From Pseudoscleropodium purum (Eukaryota; Streptophyta; Bryopsida; Hypnales; Brachytheciaceae), in the NCBI GenBank assembly GCA_963969395.1, contig OZ017796.1, positions 42,708,243-42,772,242 of the forward strand: 64,000 bases of DNA, in the 5' to 3' direction. Shown piece by piece: positions 35,477 through 47,419 of the stretch. Made by a program: the position numbers and the translations under genes. Position 1 is the first letter of the stretch; the number at the start of each line of letters is the position of its first letter. The notes beneath the pieces are model-generated. The model had not been told where the DNA came from. It made no database searches and worked only from the letters and a program-made list of their open reading frames with translations.

Positions 35477-36660
35477 TAGGTGGTAGATTTTGGTGAATTT
35501 GCAGAGTCAGAAAACATCAGGGAACTCGCATCCTTCTTGGACTTCCAAATTTTTTGTAATGACTTAAGTCTATAGAATGGATAAAATTGTTTTTACATCC
35601 AATTTTTTGGGAGAGGTTGCCCGGGTGTATTTTCAATGAATAGTATTAAAAATTACTTCATTATAATATTATTGACTTTTCTAAAGAAGATCATACTTAA
35701 TCTACGAATCACCCTTGTGTTGTATTTTGGCCATTTTGAGTTATTTATTCTTGATGTGAATTTTAACCATAAAAATAATAATTTTTTGAATTTGAATACA
35801 ACTAATGAAATGAAGCTTATCAAGTGTAGTTTTTTCTCCAACTAGAAAATTTGGAAAATTTAGAAATTTCAATATTTTATAGCAATATGAACTTTGGGCC
35901 TATAACCATGGTTTGTTGATTTTTTAATTTTATATAGACACAATAACTTTGGTTTATTGTATACCATGATGTTATATAGTGTAATATACATTTATAATGA
36001 AAAATTCAGATTTTTTTAGTATATTTTGTATTTGATGTGAATTTCCTTCATTTTTTTCTTAAAATATTCTCAACAATTTCAAATCCACCCCTAGAAAATT
36101 TATAATTTATAGTAATTTGTAATGTGTGATTTGTAGAACAACCCATTGCAATCAGAGATCCTATGGTGGACACCTAGGAAATGCCCCTATTATAGGGTTT
36201 TTCAATAAATGAGATTTAGACCACAATCCATATCTTACCTAATTAGGAACTTCTAACTTTTCATTGTAATCCCATTGTAGGATGTGACTATTTTAGGCCT
36301 TTTTTACTAGAAATTATTGAAATTTCTTTAGGTCGGTAAGATGAGCATTATGGATACTTGTTTTGTTGGTTTTAAAGTAGTCTAGAGATTCTTTGGGGCA
36401 GTAATGAGCTAAGCACTTCAAAAATTCATTGCATATTTATATTTTGTCAAAAAAATATGTTTTCAATTGCTCTTGTTGTTTCTCATACTTGTCTTTTTGT
36501 GGGAAAAAAAAACATTTAATGTTAGAAATGGCACACGAGGGCTTACTCCTAATTTTGCCCACAGTAGGTTGTTTTTACCTTAGACATATGACTCATCTCT
36601 TAAAAATAATTATAATTTTTTTTCATTTGTATCTAAGTTAGGAGGTTCTAAAAGTATATA

Positions 36661-36774
36661 GGCTCTAAAAGCATCCACCTCCTTAAATGTACACTGCATG
36701 TACAAGTTGCTTATTTGTAGCCTTCATCTATGTACAAATAGTGTACATTTTAGGAGGTGGATGCTATTAGAGCC
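36661..36774. repeat. 34-bp-arm hairpin heading dispersed copy B
   Basis: The left arm at 36661-36694 (GGCTCTAAAAGCATCCACCT onward) pairs with the right arm at 36741-36774 with only two mismatches across 46 bp. The right arm is also the start of the dispersed family (TTTTAGGAGGTGGATGCT), so the family may have inverted ends. Confidence 0.8.
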
Positions 36775-36930
36775 CTATGCCACTTTAGCTTAAAAATTTC
36801 ATAACTAATTCCACAAAGCTCAAAAAAATATGAAACGACTTGGGTTAGAAGCCAATTTTATTTGTCTTTCAAGGAAAATTTACTGAAGAATATTTGAAGA
36901 AGTTTCACCTGCCCAAAAATCAGTTCCAGC
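36741..36930 (+). repeat. Dispersed family copy B
   Basis: Same ordered motifs as copy A: AACTAATTCCACAAAGCTC, AAAATATGAAACGACTTGG and a CAGTTCCAG end. Confidence 0.7.
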
Positions 36931-39083
36931 TCTTAAATGGTCAGTTAACCCCTAAATGTTTGGATCCATTTCCAAATTTGACGACTCGGGAAAAACTGTT
37001 ATAAAGTGTTACTTGGAAGAATATTTTGGAATTGATGTACAAATGAAAGTTGTAGATTTTGAATTGTAGATTCTACCATACGGTTAGATTCACTAGTGCT
37101 ATCACCAATATTTTTCTATAAGTTTTGAAAGGGGAACTTCAAAATTCCTTCTAAATTCAGTGACAAGCAAACTATTATCATTTTTTGAGTAAAACTTGTT
37201 GGAACAGATTTGAAACGAGGTTATCTTGATATGGTGATTTTTTGAAATTTTTGTGTTCATTACATCTAGGACCTCATTTTTGCTAATCTGGTTTTGAACT
37301 AGAGTCAATGCAATTTGACCACTTGACATACTTCTGCATTTGCAATTTTAGAAAAAAAAAATAGTATTCTAGTAACACCAAATCCAACCATTAGATAAGA
37401 CAAGAACTTAATAGAGTATCACCAAAAATTAGGACCACTTGAAACCGGTGGTCATGGGTCCTTCTAAGGGTTAAAAGAACACATTCGTTGGTATGTTAGA
37501 ATCCTGTTTGATTCGCTCATAATAAAGAATATTTCAGATCATGTGGCCAACTGTAAAAGCAGCTTTGGACAATCCCATAAGTTTTGGAATATGCTATGAA
37601 ATAACCCATTATGAATCAATACAATATCCTCGTTCCTGACGCTGCCACCTGGCATCCCTAAAACAAAACTGTCCTTACTTCCTCACATTATTAGCTGGTG
37701 AAATTTGGGGAAAAAAACCTGTTGTGATTCAAAAACTTCGAAAATAGTTGGTGAAAAAATGTGTAAAATTTCTACTTGGAATTAACAAATGGAGGAAAAA
37801 AATGGACTTGGTACTTGAAAAAATTGGTTCAACATGTGAATTATAATGAAGTAGTTGGTAAAACTCAAAAGTGTCATGAACATTGCTTCCACATCAAGCT
37901 ATGGAAGAAAGGGAAAATATATTGTTCCTAATTTCATGTAAGGTGGAAGTACTCATTAACATCCAATTAAGCTTCTAAATACCTTAAAGAAGATTCCTAC
38001 TTCTTTTCAATTTTTTCATGATTGATAGAAAATGCCATAGAAAATGTAATTTTTAATTGTTAATCTCATGTGAGTATGTGCAAATTGTATAGTTTGTCTC
38101 CCCTGTGAAATAGTTTTATGGGGAGTTTGGTCTTGCCTTGATTGTCACCCATTTCTACTATTTACCTAACTAATCACAATTCATTCTCTCTACAATGGAA
38201 AATGGTATGAAGGAGAGTGGGAAGAATTAGGGTGGATTTGTGGAGTGCATAATTGGATCTTGGGCAAATTCAATGGCTACTTTGATTGTATATTACTAAA
38301 ATAATCTCTATATCCTAAACCTTAAACATCAATATTTAAATATTCATATCATTTTTTGAGAGTAATAGCATGCCTCAAAATATGTCTGACAATGGCTTTT
38401 GATTTCTATTTTTCATACTGTTATTAAATTAGATGTAAGCTTCTAAAGTTGGAATTGGAAGAAACTTTGGCAATTCACCATCTAATTTTGAAAACTCTAA
38501 TATATTTCCTTATATTAATAAATGCTTTTACAAGGAAAATTTTAGTACACTCCATTTTAAGGTTGGTAGTTTGAAGTAATTTTAGATGTCATTTTGAGTT
38601 CTACAATGTAAATTGACTTCTAATTTGAAGTTTTGGAGGTCCTCTTTCACTAAAGCCAATCCATGTATATGAAATCATTTACATATCTTTACAGAATTTA
38701 TATAAAATTATATATTTAAATTAAAAAAATTAATGTACTATATATATAAAAAAAAGGTTGAAGGGTTACTTTTTTTTGTTTACCCCTAAATGGTATTTTT
38801 GTTAGTTTTTCATATAAATTTTCAACACTAAGGTATATATTTTTATAGAATTTCATTACATTGTGACATTGCATAACATTTAAAAATTTGTTATAATTAA
38901 TATATTCTAGGTGAAAAAAATGCACTTATTATGAGGACATTTGTATAAATATCCATAGGCATGTCACATGGATAAACAAAAAAACACAAAAATATAGGTA
39001 GTAGAAACTATATTTTTTAATATTCTAATAATTTATTATGTAAAATGATATCATTATTTAATCATTTTAGTAATTAAATATTT

Positions 39084-39303
39084 TATAATATCATATATTT
39101 ATAATAGTATATATTTATAATAGTATATATTTATAATAGTATATATTTATAATAGTATATATTTATAATAGTATATATTTATAATATCATATATTTATAA
39201 TAGTATATATTTATAATAGTATATATTTATAATAGTATATATTTATAATAGTATATATTTATAATATCATATATTTATAATAGTATATATTTATAATAGT
39301 ATA
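39084..39303. repeat. 16-bp AT tandem array
   Basis: About 13-14 head-to-tail units of TATATTTATAATAGTA. A variant unit ending in ATCA recurs three times, 96 bp and 80 bp apart (multiples of 16), which suggests blockwise amplification. No spacers, so it is not a CRISPR-like array. Confidence 0.95.
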
Positions 39304-39309
39304 TAATAA

Positions 39310-42300
39310 TGTACAATAATGTACAATAAAAAATTATATTAGTTGAAGTATTACTAAATTGTCTATTAATATTACATCATTCTAATTTTTGCATTACACC
39401 TTATTAGTGTTTGTCAATGTCTATATTATTTGTGTGTAAACTATGAGTTATTATTATAGGCTATAAAGTGTCATGGGGACTAGAGTATGTGATATTCATT
39501 ATCCTAAAGTACATACAATATCATTGCATTTGATTTTAAGCCCCAAAAATCTCAAGGCCTTTCTTCCAACAAAAAATAGTCAAAATTGCCATTTCTATTG
39601 CAAAGAGCAAAAAACTAAATTTTTTTTTTTGCATATCTAACCATACAATCTTGCATGGGACCAATGTGAAAGCGTGTGGAAGAAATTTCAGAAACTTCAC
39701 TATGTAGATTGCAAGATATTTGCATTTTAAGTGAAAAAAACAAGTTTTTTTTTGCACCTTGCTTGACTATACTAGTTAACTTTGATTTTTCTTAGCTTAA
39801 AACTTTAGTACTACTGATTTTGATTTTATTATTTTTGTGCTGAAAAATAGAATTGAAAGTCTAGTTAATTGTCTGCACCTAATTTTCACTCATTGCCAAA
39901 TTTGTTAAGTTGAGATTCTACAAAATGAGTTCAGGATTGAAGGAAAAACTAAATTGTTAGTAGCTCTATTATGAAAATGAAATGCACTGACTACAATAGT
40001 GAGATTATTGTAGCAAAAGATTTTATTCTTTTGAAACTTTATTTTAAAAAAATTGTGAAAATTAAATTAAAAAATGAATTTTACAAAAAAAATTTCAAGT
40101 AAATGCTCTAATGGCCCCTAATTTAAGATTGGTTATAACTTTCACATCACTAATCCAAATGGAATAATGATTCAAAGATCTATATATAGATAAAAATACA
40201 ATCTATGAAAAAAATGAAATTTGGGCAGGTACCTACAGGCTGAAATTTTATTTTTATTTTTTGAAACTCTTTTTGAAGATAGAAAAATTTATTAGCTTCA
40301 TGGGAATATTATTTTTTTTTCAATTGGTGCCCCAAAACAAAAGTTATGCCTAAATAAGCTCAAAACAGGGAACATGGGACAACAAAAAAATTTCAAAAAT
40401 TTGAATTCTTATTTAATTTTTTTACTCATAGATTATATGTTTGTGTACATGTGAAGCTTTGATTTATTCCATTTGGATTTTTTATGAGAAAGTTATGGAC
40501 AATCTTGTTTTTTAGGCAATTAGAGCATCTTCTTGAAAAAATAACTCGAAGGATTCATTTCTGAATGCAATTTTTAAAATTTTTCAAAAAAAAATTGTTT
40601 CACATAGTCAATCTTACTTTCTAGAATAATCTCACCATTGGAATTAGTGCATTTCAATTTCATTTTAAAGATATGAATATTTTAGATTTTCCTTCTATCT
40701 CATACCTACTTCCACTTAGCAATTTTTTAAAGAATAAAAATTAAGTTTTTTTGATTATTTTGAATTTTTTCTAGACTCTCAACACGATTTTATACTATAA
40801 AGATTTAAAGCTCAAAACTCTGTAGTACAAAAAATTAAAGTTAAAAATGTTCAAAGTTAAAAAATCTAATCCAGCAATGTGCTACAAAATTTGTTTTTTC
40901 CTCTTTAAACACAGATATCATGCAATCTGTGTGGTCAAAAATTTTGAAATTTTTTCCACATATTTTCATAGTGTTAAGGTGTAAGATCCTATGGTTAGAG
41001 GTGAAAAAAAAACAATGAAAATTTTCTTTTACCTTTTGCCATAGAAATGGCAGTTTTGAGTGTTTTTTGGCAAAGAAAAGGCCTTGGTCCTTTAGGGGTT
41101 AAATTTTTTTTTGTTTTTTTGCTTGTTGAACTGAAATTTGAGCTTATTGTGCCATAACTTTTGCTCCCACATTGATCAAAATAAACATTATATTTCTAGA
41201 AAGCTAATATATATTTTTGTTTGCACAAAAGTTTTATAAAATCATGAGAAGTATTGAGATTGTAGGAGTCTACCTAAAATCCATTTTGTCCCCTACTTAG
41301 ACAATGTGACTTTAGGGATTAAATGTTGATGTAGTAAAGAGTGATAGAAAATGTTGAGAGATTCTTTTTTTTTGTTTTAGAAATGAGAAATAAATTCAAG
41401 GAATTTTTCAGTATCTTGATTATCATCCATGATTGTTTAATTGATAATGTAATGGCAACTTTTTTGTTGAATTGTTTGTAAGGAAATTTAACCCCACAAG
41501 GACTGGGCATTCATTTTTCAAACAATAGTTGAAAAAAAATACATTCTCAATATATAAAAATGGTTTTTTTTTTTCACTCCATTGATTTTTTTTAAGACTC
41601 TTGTGTCAATTCTTTGACATTTGAACAATATAGATTTTGAAGAATTTGTTTTGCAAGTATTCTATAATTCAAAAATGTTGACTTTTTTGTTGAATTGTTC
41701 GTAAGGAAATTTAACCCCACAAGGATTGGGCATTCATTTTTCAAACAACAAGTGAAAAAAAATACATTCTCAATATATAAAAATGGTTTGTTTTTTCACT
41801 CCATTGATTTTTTTTAAGACTCTTTGACATTTGAACAATATAGATTTTCAAGACTTTGTTTTGCAAGTATTCTATAATTCAAAAATGTTGGCTTCAAAAA
41901 GTAATTTCTTTAGTTCAAAAAATGAACCTTCAAAAACAACTTGATTAAAGAAAAGAAAAAAATCTTCAAAAAACATTATAATTAGAACTTAACATTTGGA
42001 CTTAAAAAAAAATTTCAAAAAATCACAAACAATCAATCTATAATCGATTTTAGAAGGGATTTTGAATTTTTGCCTCCAAATTTTATTGGAAAATATAGAG
42101 TTTACGAACTAGGTTGATTGAATTACATAGATATGATCTATGGGTTGTATTCAACAACTATTATTTAAAAGTCATGATTGAATTATTATTCTAAGTTATA
42201 TTTTATAGTATATCTTCTTAATTTGAAATATCTAGGCTACCTTTGGTCTTTAAAGGATCAGTTTTTTTCTGTGATAGACCAATAAAAAGTTCTTTGAAAG

Positions 42301-42740
42301 CCTTCCAAACATCTAAAAAAACTTGTAGAGAGCTATTCCACATAGAAATCTTTGCCTACCTTTTGAATTTGTATTTGAGGATTGAAGGCCATTGCAATTG
42401 TGCATACAAAAGCAATCCCACACTTTAAAAATTAATAATATTTTTTTACGGTATCCCCAAAAATACATACTCAAATGCTTTGTAAGTCTCTTTCAAAGCC
42501 CAAACTTTAAGGAAATAAATAATAATATAGTAATAGAAATCATACTCAGATGTTTCTTATTTGGACGCTTCTAGGTGTGCAAGGCTCCTACTATTCCACA
42601 TGTGGGTCATTCCAAGTGAATGTATAGCTGGAGTAGCCTCCAAAATAGACCAACCTTATCAGGACCACCACACAGCCCAAGTATCATCCAAGGACGACGA
42701 ACATAGCCAATATATCATCCATTACCCGTGAACGTGATAG
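39310..42740. other. AT-rich intergenic DNA
   Basis: No gene was recognised. It contains the 222-bp tandem duplication at 41458-41890. From about 42580 the base composition rises towards the RHF2A-like gene; 42740-43159 is its probable 5' UTR and promoter (pyrimidine-rich CTCTCTCCTTTCG near 42770). Confidence 0.5.
41458..41890 (+). repeat. Two-unit tandem duplication
   Basis: Unit 1 (41458-41680, 223 bp) and unit 2 (41681-41890, 210 bp) both begin ACTTTTTTGTTGAATTGTT/C and end CAAAAATGTTG. Unit 2 lacks about 12 bp (TTGTGTCAATTC) and part of a poly(T), with few substitutions, so the duplication is recent. No coding function seen. Confidence 0.95.
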
Positions 42741-43159
42741 TTCATCCATCCGAAGGGAGGCTGTTGTCTCTCTCCTTTCGTTCTGGTTTCTGCAGAGCAT
42801 CCTCACGTCGCAGCAGCGCCTGAAGCCTCGGCGATAGCCGCGCCATCGCTGCTACCGAAGCCCCACGGAGCTCGTCTTTTTTACTTTGTGAAATCCGTCT
42901 TTGTCACTTTCTCATTCAAGTATTTGTAGGCGGTTTTTTGTGGTGTGGCGAAGGAGCGGTGGTTGGTTTACTGTCGGTTTTGTTGTCGGTTTTGTCATAT
43001 TGGTGATGGACTTTTGAGGAGGAGGAGGAGGAGAGAATCGAAGGAGAAGAGCAGTTGAATTTTTTGGAATGATTTTAGGTTAAGATTTGGAGGCGGAGTG
43101 GGAGTGTGGAAGACGGAATTGTACTTTTTTTAGGGGATTTGGTTAGAGAAGGTGGTGCA

Positions 43160-46100
43160 ATGTCATCTGCGGCGGAATTCGTAGATGGCGGGACTCAGGA
43201 TCCGTGCGATGATGCGTGTAGCATCTGCCTTGAATCTTTTTGTGAAGATGAACCTGCCACTGTAAGTGAAGATGACTGGTGTTTGGTGTGTGGAATTTCG
43301 ATTGCATAAGCATTCGTTTCTTTCGAGCTTCTTGGTAATTGATCCTTTGTACATGATGAACAAGAGCTCCCGGTTAGGTAGCTGCACGTTAAGTAGACAA
43401 TGAACCAAATTCAGGTAGAATGTACACTGGGTGTGTATTTTAGGACAAAAATGTATTTCTTTGATACATGGGTTAATGTCTTTTGGAAAAGAAGGTGGCA
43501 CATGTACTGCAGAGGTATATATGCCCTAGAATGTTATTCTTGGATCACATACTGGTCGAATTGTGTTTGATGTCCGATTGCAGGGTGCAAGCTACCTCGC
43601 TGCGTTTAACGGATTCTTGGTTTTTAGCCGTTTTGCTGCATAGATTGGCCTGTGATCGCTCAATAGGATCAGTGGTGTAATCAACCTGCATCTTTTTCTT
43701 GACAGGTTACTAGCTGCAAGCACGAATACCATCTGCAATGCATTCTTGAATGGTGAGTTATCTGCTTAATTAAACACCATCAGCTGTATTAAGTTCTTTG
43801 TTAAAATCTGGCATTGCTACTGACTTGCAGTGTAGTTGCATCTTGGCATTTTCTCAATTAATTGTAGCTGATATTGCTTAGAATTATCTCAGCTCCTCAC
43901 CGTGTTTCTTGGTCTGAAAAATATTTCGTTTTGTTAGTATTTTGGTCTTTACGTTTTAGGGTAAAAGATTCTGAAGACATTTCTCTATTTTATTATCTTT
44001 TGAGATAGTCCTTGATGCTTTGTTTGAAATGACAAGTGTTTTGTTGATAAACTCATTGTCTCTGTTTACTCAATTGCGGCGTGTGCAGGTCTCAACGAAG
44101 TAAGGAATGCCCAATGTGCCTGCAAGCTCTCAGCTTGAAGGATCCTGCCAGGTACTGCTTTTGCAGCTTAGGTTCCTCTTCGGGATTGCAATTCCTGGTT
44201 TGATTTTCTTGCAATGGAGCAAAGTTTGTCTCTCGCTACTTCTATTGTTAATGTTAGAAATCACAACTGTTGCAGCCAAGAATTGTTGAAAGCTGTCGGA
44301 CGGGAGCGAGCAATACGTCGTAACAAGATTCAGGCTTCTCACATTTACCATCGATCCCCAGTTGAAGAGTATGAATATGATCGAGTAAGTTCATTCTGCT
44401 GTACTTCCACTTTTGGGAATGCTGCTTGTCATTGCAACCCCGTTTAATTTTATACCTAAATCTTGAGATCTTTATGTGCCAAAGCTTTCATTGTATGCGA
44501 GTTTTCATGAGGTTTTCCTCTGATCAAGACATTGACACTCAGTTTCCTAGCGCTTAGAGGCGAGGTATCTATAACAGCCAGAATGTTTGAATGGTGCAGT
44601 GGTAGTGTGCGAAAGCATTTTTTTCTAAATTCTCATTATAAATTATTGACAATCCCTCGTTGATTATGTTTGCCTTTCAGCTTCATGTTGAAAGGTTCTG
44701 TGTTTATCTTTAATTGTATCTCGCTTGTTAATGCAGTTTGCATCCTATGGGGACGAGGAATTCATAATGCAGCATTTGGCGGCCGCAGCAATGGGACGAG
44801 CTCATCACATGGGCAGAAGGGAACGTATGCGGTTTCGACCGTCTGCTACTGCCCAGGGTCATCCTCGTTTTGTGCTCGTGTCTGGTACGCCTGCAGGAGC
44901 ACCATCTTCCCCTGCATCCAGTTCGCCAGCTGCATCTCCTCCGCAGACGACAAATAACGAGCCATCACTGGCTACAGTCTTCACATTCCCTCATTATTCT
45001 GCTGCCGACAGGGATGGTAGCTCGACCAATTCTCTGAATCTTAGGTAAGTCCGGACTTCCAGACATGTTGTCGTTGTTCATGTTTATGCACCTTTTTTAA
45101 ATTTCTTCAATTTGGTGGACTGGTGGTCTGTATTGTATCGTTCAAATTCGTGGTCTTATACTTACTAGACCAAAACCCCTAAGGTGATCAGACTTAATTG
45201 CGGCAATTTAAGCTCTGAGCATAGTTTTCATTATTCTCAAGTTAAGTACATTTTTTAGCAAATCAAAGAGGATTCCAACGCATGAAAGAATACATAATTT
45301 GTATACCTCATGCGAAAGTTATGCAGGTTTGAAATTTTTATTGGTAGATGATCTAAAACCGACATGATTTTGATGTTGAGGAGGTGTACACCCTCAAAAT
45401 CAATATGTGCTCATTGTACAAAATATCCAAAATATTTAGGTATGCGTCACAATGAGAAGTGTTTACCTTAGTCAGACCACGTTATCCATTGCCTATTCAT
45501 ATTAGACATATATATCCAGCACATAATATGACGAGGGCATATTTACGTCAAAATTGTATCTAGAGCCCTTAAAATAGGGTTGGTTCGTATTAATTTTTTT
45601 TCTCAGTTGAAATTGCCAGCGTCTGGTGATTACTCTCGAATTTATTTTTTCCATTTATTTTCCTGCTTTGTTGAAAAGGTCACGGTATATTGAGTTGGAA
45701 GAGCCCGGTTCGTCCAATTCAGAGTCTCTTGACACATTCAAGTCTCGTATGGTGGCAGCGTCTTCCAGGTATTATTCAGCTACATGAAAACATGTTCTCT
45801 CATGATTTATATTGCTACTCCGTATTATTTTTGGCGTGATTTCACTTTTTTAATATGAGATTGAGCACTTTCGGGAAGGTCTCTTTTTCAGTCTTGCAAA
45901 TTACTTTTTTGTTGACCTGTTTTCACTGTTCCCTTTCTGAAAGTGTGCTCCGAAGGTGTTTGATGTGTTTCTGTATTTCAGGTACAAGGAATCGTTGACC
46001 AAGAGCACGAAGGGATTCCGTGAAAGATTGCGAACTCGTGGTGGCATCATGCAAGACCTCGGTGCGCGAGCCCGGGAGATGAGTGCTGGAGTTGTTCGAG

Positions 46101-46297
46101 CTTTAGAGCGAATGTCCGTTGACCCAGTTACAGGTGCTGCCAGCTCTCCTCCAGGCACCATTCATCCTCCTCCTGATCATCCTCCCTCTTCTGGTTCAGG
46201 CTTGGATGGAGGGTCACCACGGACGAACTCTGCACCAATTCTCCCAGCTGCGACCCTCACTCCAACACCTGAGCTTCGTAGTGGACCAGAACATTAG
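43160..46297 (+). CDS. RHF2A: RING-H2 E3 ubiquitin ligase, RHF2A-like
   Basis: RHF1a/RHF2a ligases are known in Arabidopsis for degrading a CDK inhibitor during gametogenesis. Eight coding exons can be read: 43160-43261, 43706-43752, 44089-44151, 44276-44384, 44737-45044, 45679-45768 and 45982-46297 (seven joins listed; the third and fourth join in phase 2), giving 344 aa. The RING-H2 finger is complete at residues 20-60: C20-x2-C23, C38-x-H40-x2-H43-x2-C46, C57-x2-C60 (CSICLESF, CKHEYHLQCILEW, ECPMC). The family-specific part follows: QELLKAVGRERAIRRNK, SPVEEYEYDR, MQHLAAAAMGRAHHMGRRER and, near the C terminus, KSTKGFRERLRTRGG. The tail is Pro/Ser rich and probably disordered. An in-frame upstream ATG at 43106 would add 18 residues; 43160 is preferred because MSSAAEF leads directly to the conserved part. 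Introns are GT-AG and no lesion is seen. The count of exons is seven by this model. Confidence 0.92.
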
Positions 46298-46879
46298 GCT
46301 CAGTAGGAGCTCAGATTACTTTTGAATAAGAGCAATTGCTGGATTAAGTGTCTACGCCAGCTGCAAAGTAAATTGTATAGAGACAAACCGGTTGCGAAGT
46401 AAGATGTATAGGGTTAGAACATGCCAACAAGGGGAGATAACTTATGCAAATGCAGTCACATTCATTTTGCCTTGGGATAGGAAGGTCTGTTAATGTGCAA
46501 TCTTGTGCATCAGTGTTTGTAATTGTCCATGACATCCTGCATAGACTACAATCACTATGTAATAATTTTTTTGGAAATTTCTGGATGCTTGTCAATCATG
46601 AGACATGTCATGTCTTGCTTGTATGATTTGCTGGACAGTAGTGAGGTCTACTCTGGTGTGCTGGCATGCTGAAAATTTGAACCATCATTGAAGAGGAACT
46701 TATGGTTGTCAATCTGAGAAATACTGCAGTTGATGTAGTAAGTGTCTGAATTCTATTGATGGCCATTGATATTACTGGGACATAACTATGGGAGGCTGTC
46801 CTATTTGTTCCACCCATTGGTAGGCCTGTAAGGTGGGTGCTTTAAAAAGTGACCTTCCTCCAAAAGCAACCACTAACAA

Positions 46880-47090
46880 AAAGGTACATTTTGCTTTCTT
46901 GAATGTCAGAAATGTGTACATTTCAAGAGGTGGTTGCTTCTAGGCACCATTGTTTTAGCTTCAAAAAGTTTGCAACTAATTCCACAAAGGTCCAAAAAAT
47001 ATGAAATGATTTGGATTAGATGTAATTCTATTTTTCTCCTACAAAAATTTACTGAAATTGTTTCAAGGAGTTTAGCTTCCCCCATAAGGT
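46880..47090 (+). repeat. Dispersed family copy C
   Basis: Shares AACTAATTCCACAAAGGTCC and AAAATATGAAATGATTTGG in order with copies A and B. It starts AAAGGTACATTTTGCTTTCT, as copy A does. Confidence 0.7.
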
Positions 47091-47392
47091 AATCAACTCT
47101 TAAAAAGTAGCTTCAAGAGCAAACTACTTTAATCCCCCTTCATAGCAGTGGTTATTTTATCCTTTTTAAGAATGTGATTTTCATCAAGTGAATGTACTTT
47201 TAACCTTCAAAGAACAAACCTTGAAGGGCATAGTTCTATGGACAAACTTGAATTCACATGGTTTTTCATTTTAAATGTCTTGGAGATTAATTAAAAAATG
47301 TAATTCCAATCTTTGGAAGAGATTCAACTTGTCTATAGGATTGCAAGTTTCCTGGGGTCCTAGACTATAAGAACTAGACCACTACAACTAGA

Positions 47393-47419
47393 TGATGTGG
47401 CACAATGACTGCCACATCA
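47393..47419. repeat. TGCCACATCA palindrome, copy 4
   Basis: TGATGTGGCA and TGCCACATCA are separated by 7 bases. Confidence 0.75.

Larger units (their letters stand above)
29200..39080. other. AT-rich repeat-derived intergenic DNA
   Basis: No coding region was recognised in about 10 kb. It includes two copies of a dispersed family (about 31940-32180 and 36661-36930), one degenerate TGCCAT palindrome (35454), and a GGGAATAG block at 32941-33050. The rest is AT-rich with short homopolymers. Confidence 0.5.

Noticed and set aside
39084..39303. CRISPR-like array
   Set aside because: Units are contiguous 16-mers without spacers, in a plant nuclear sequence.
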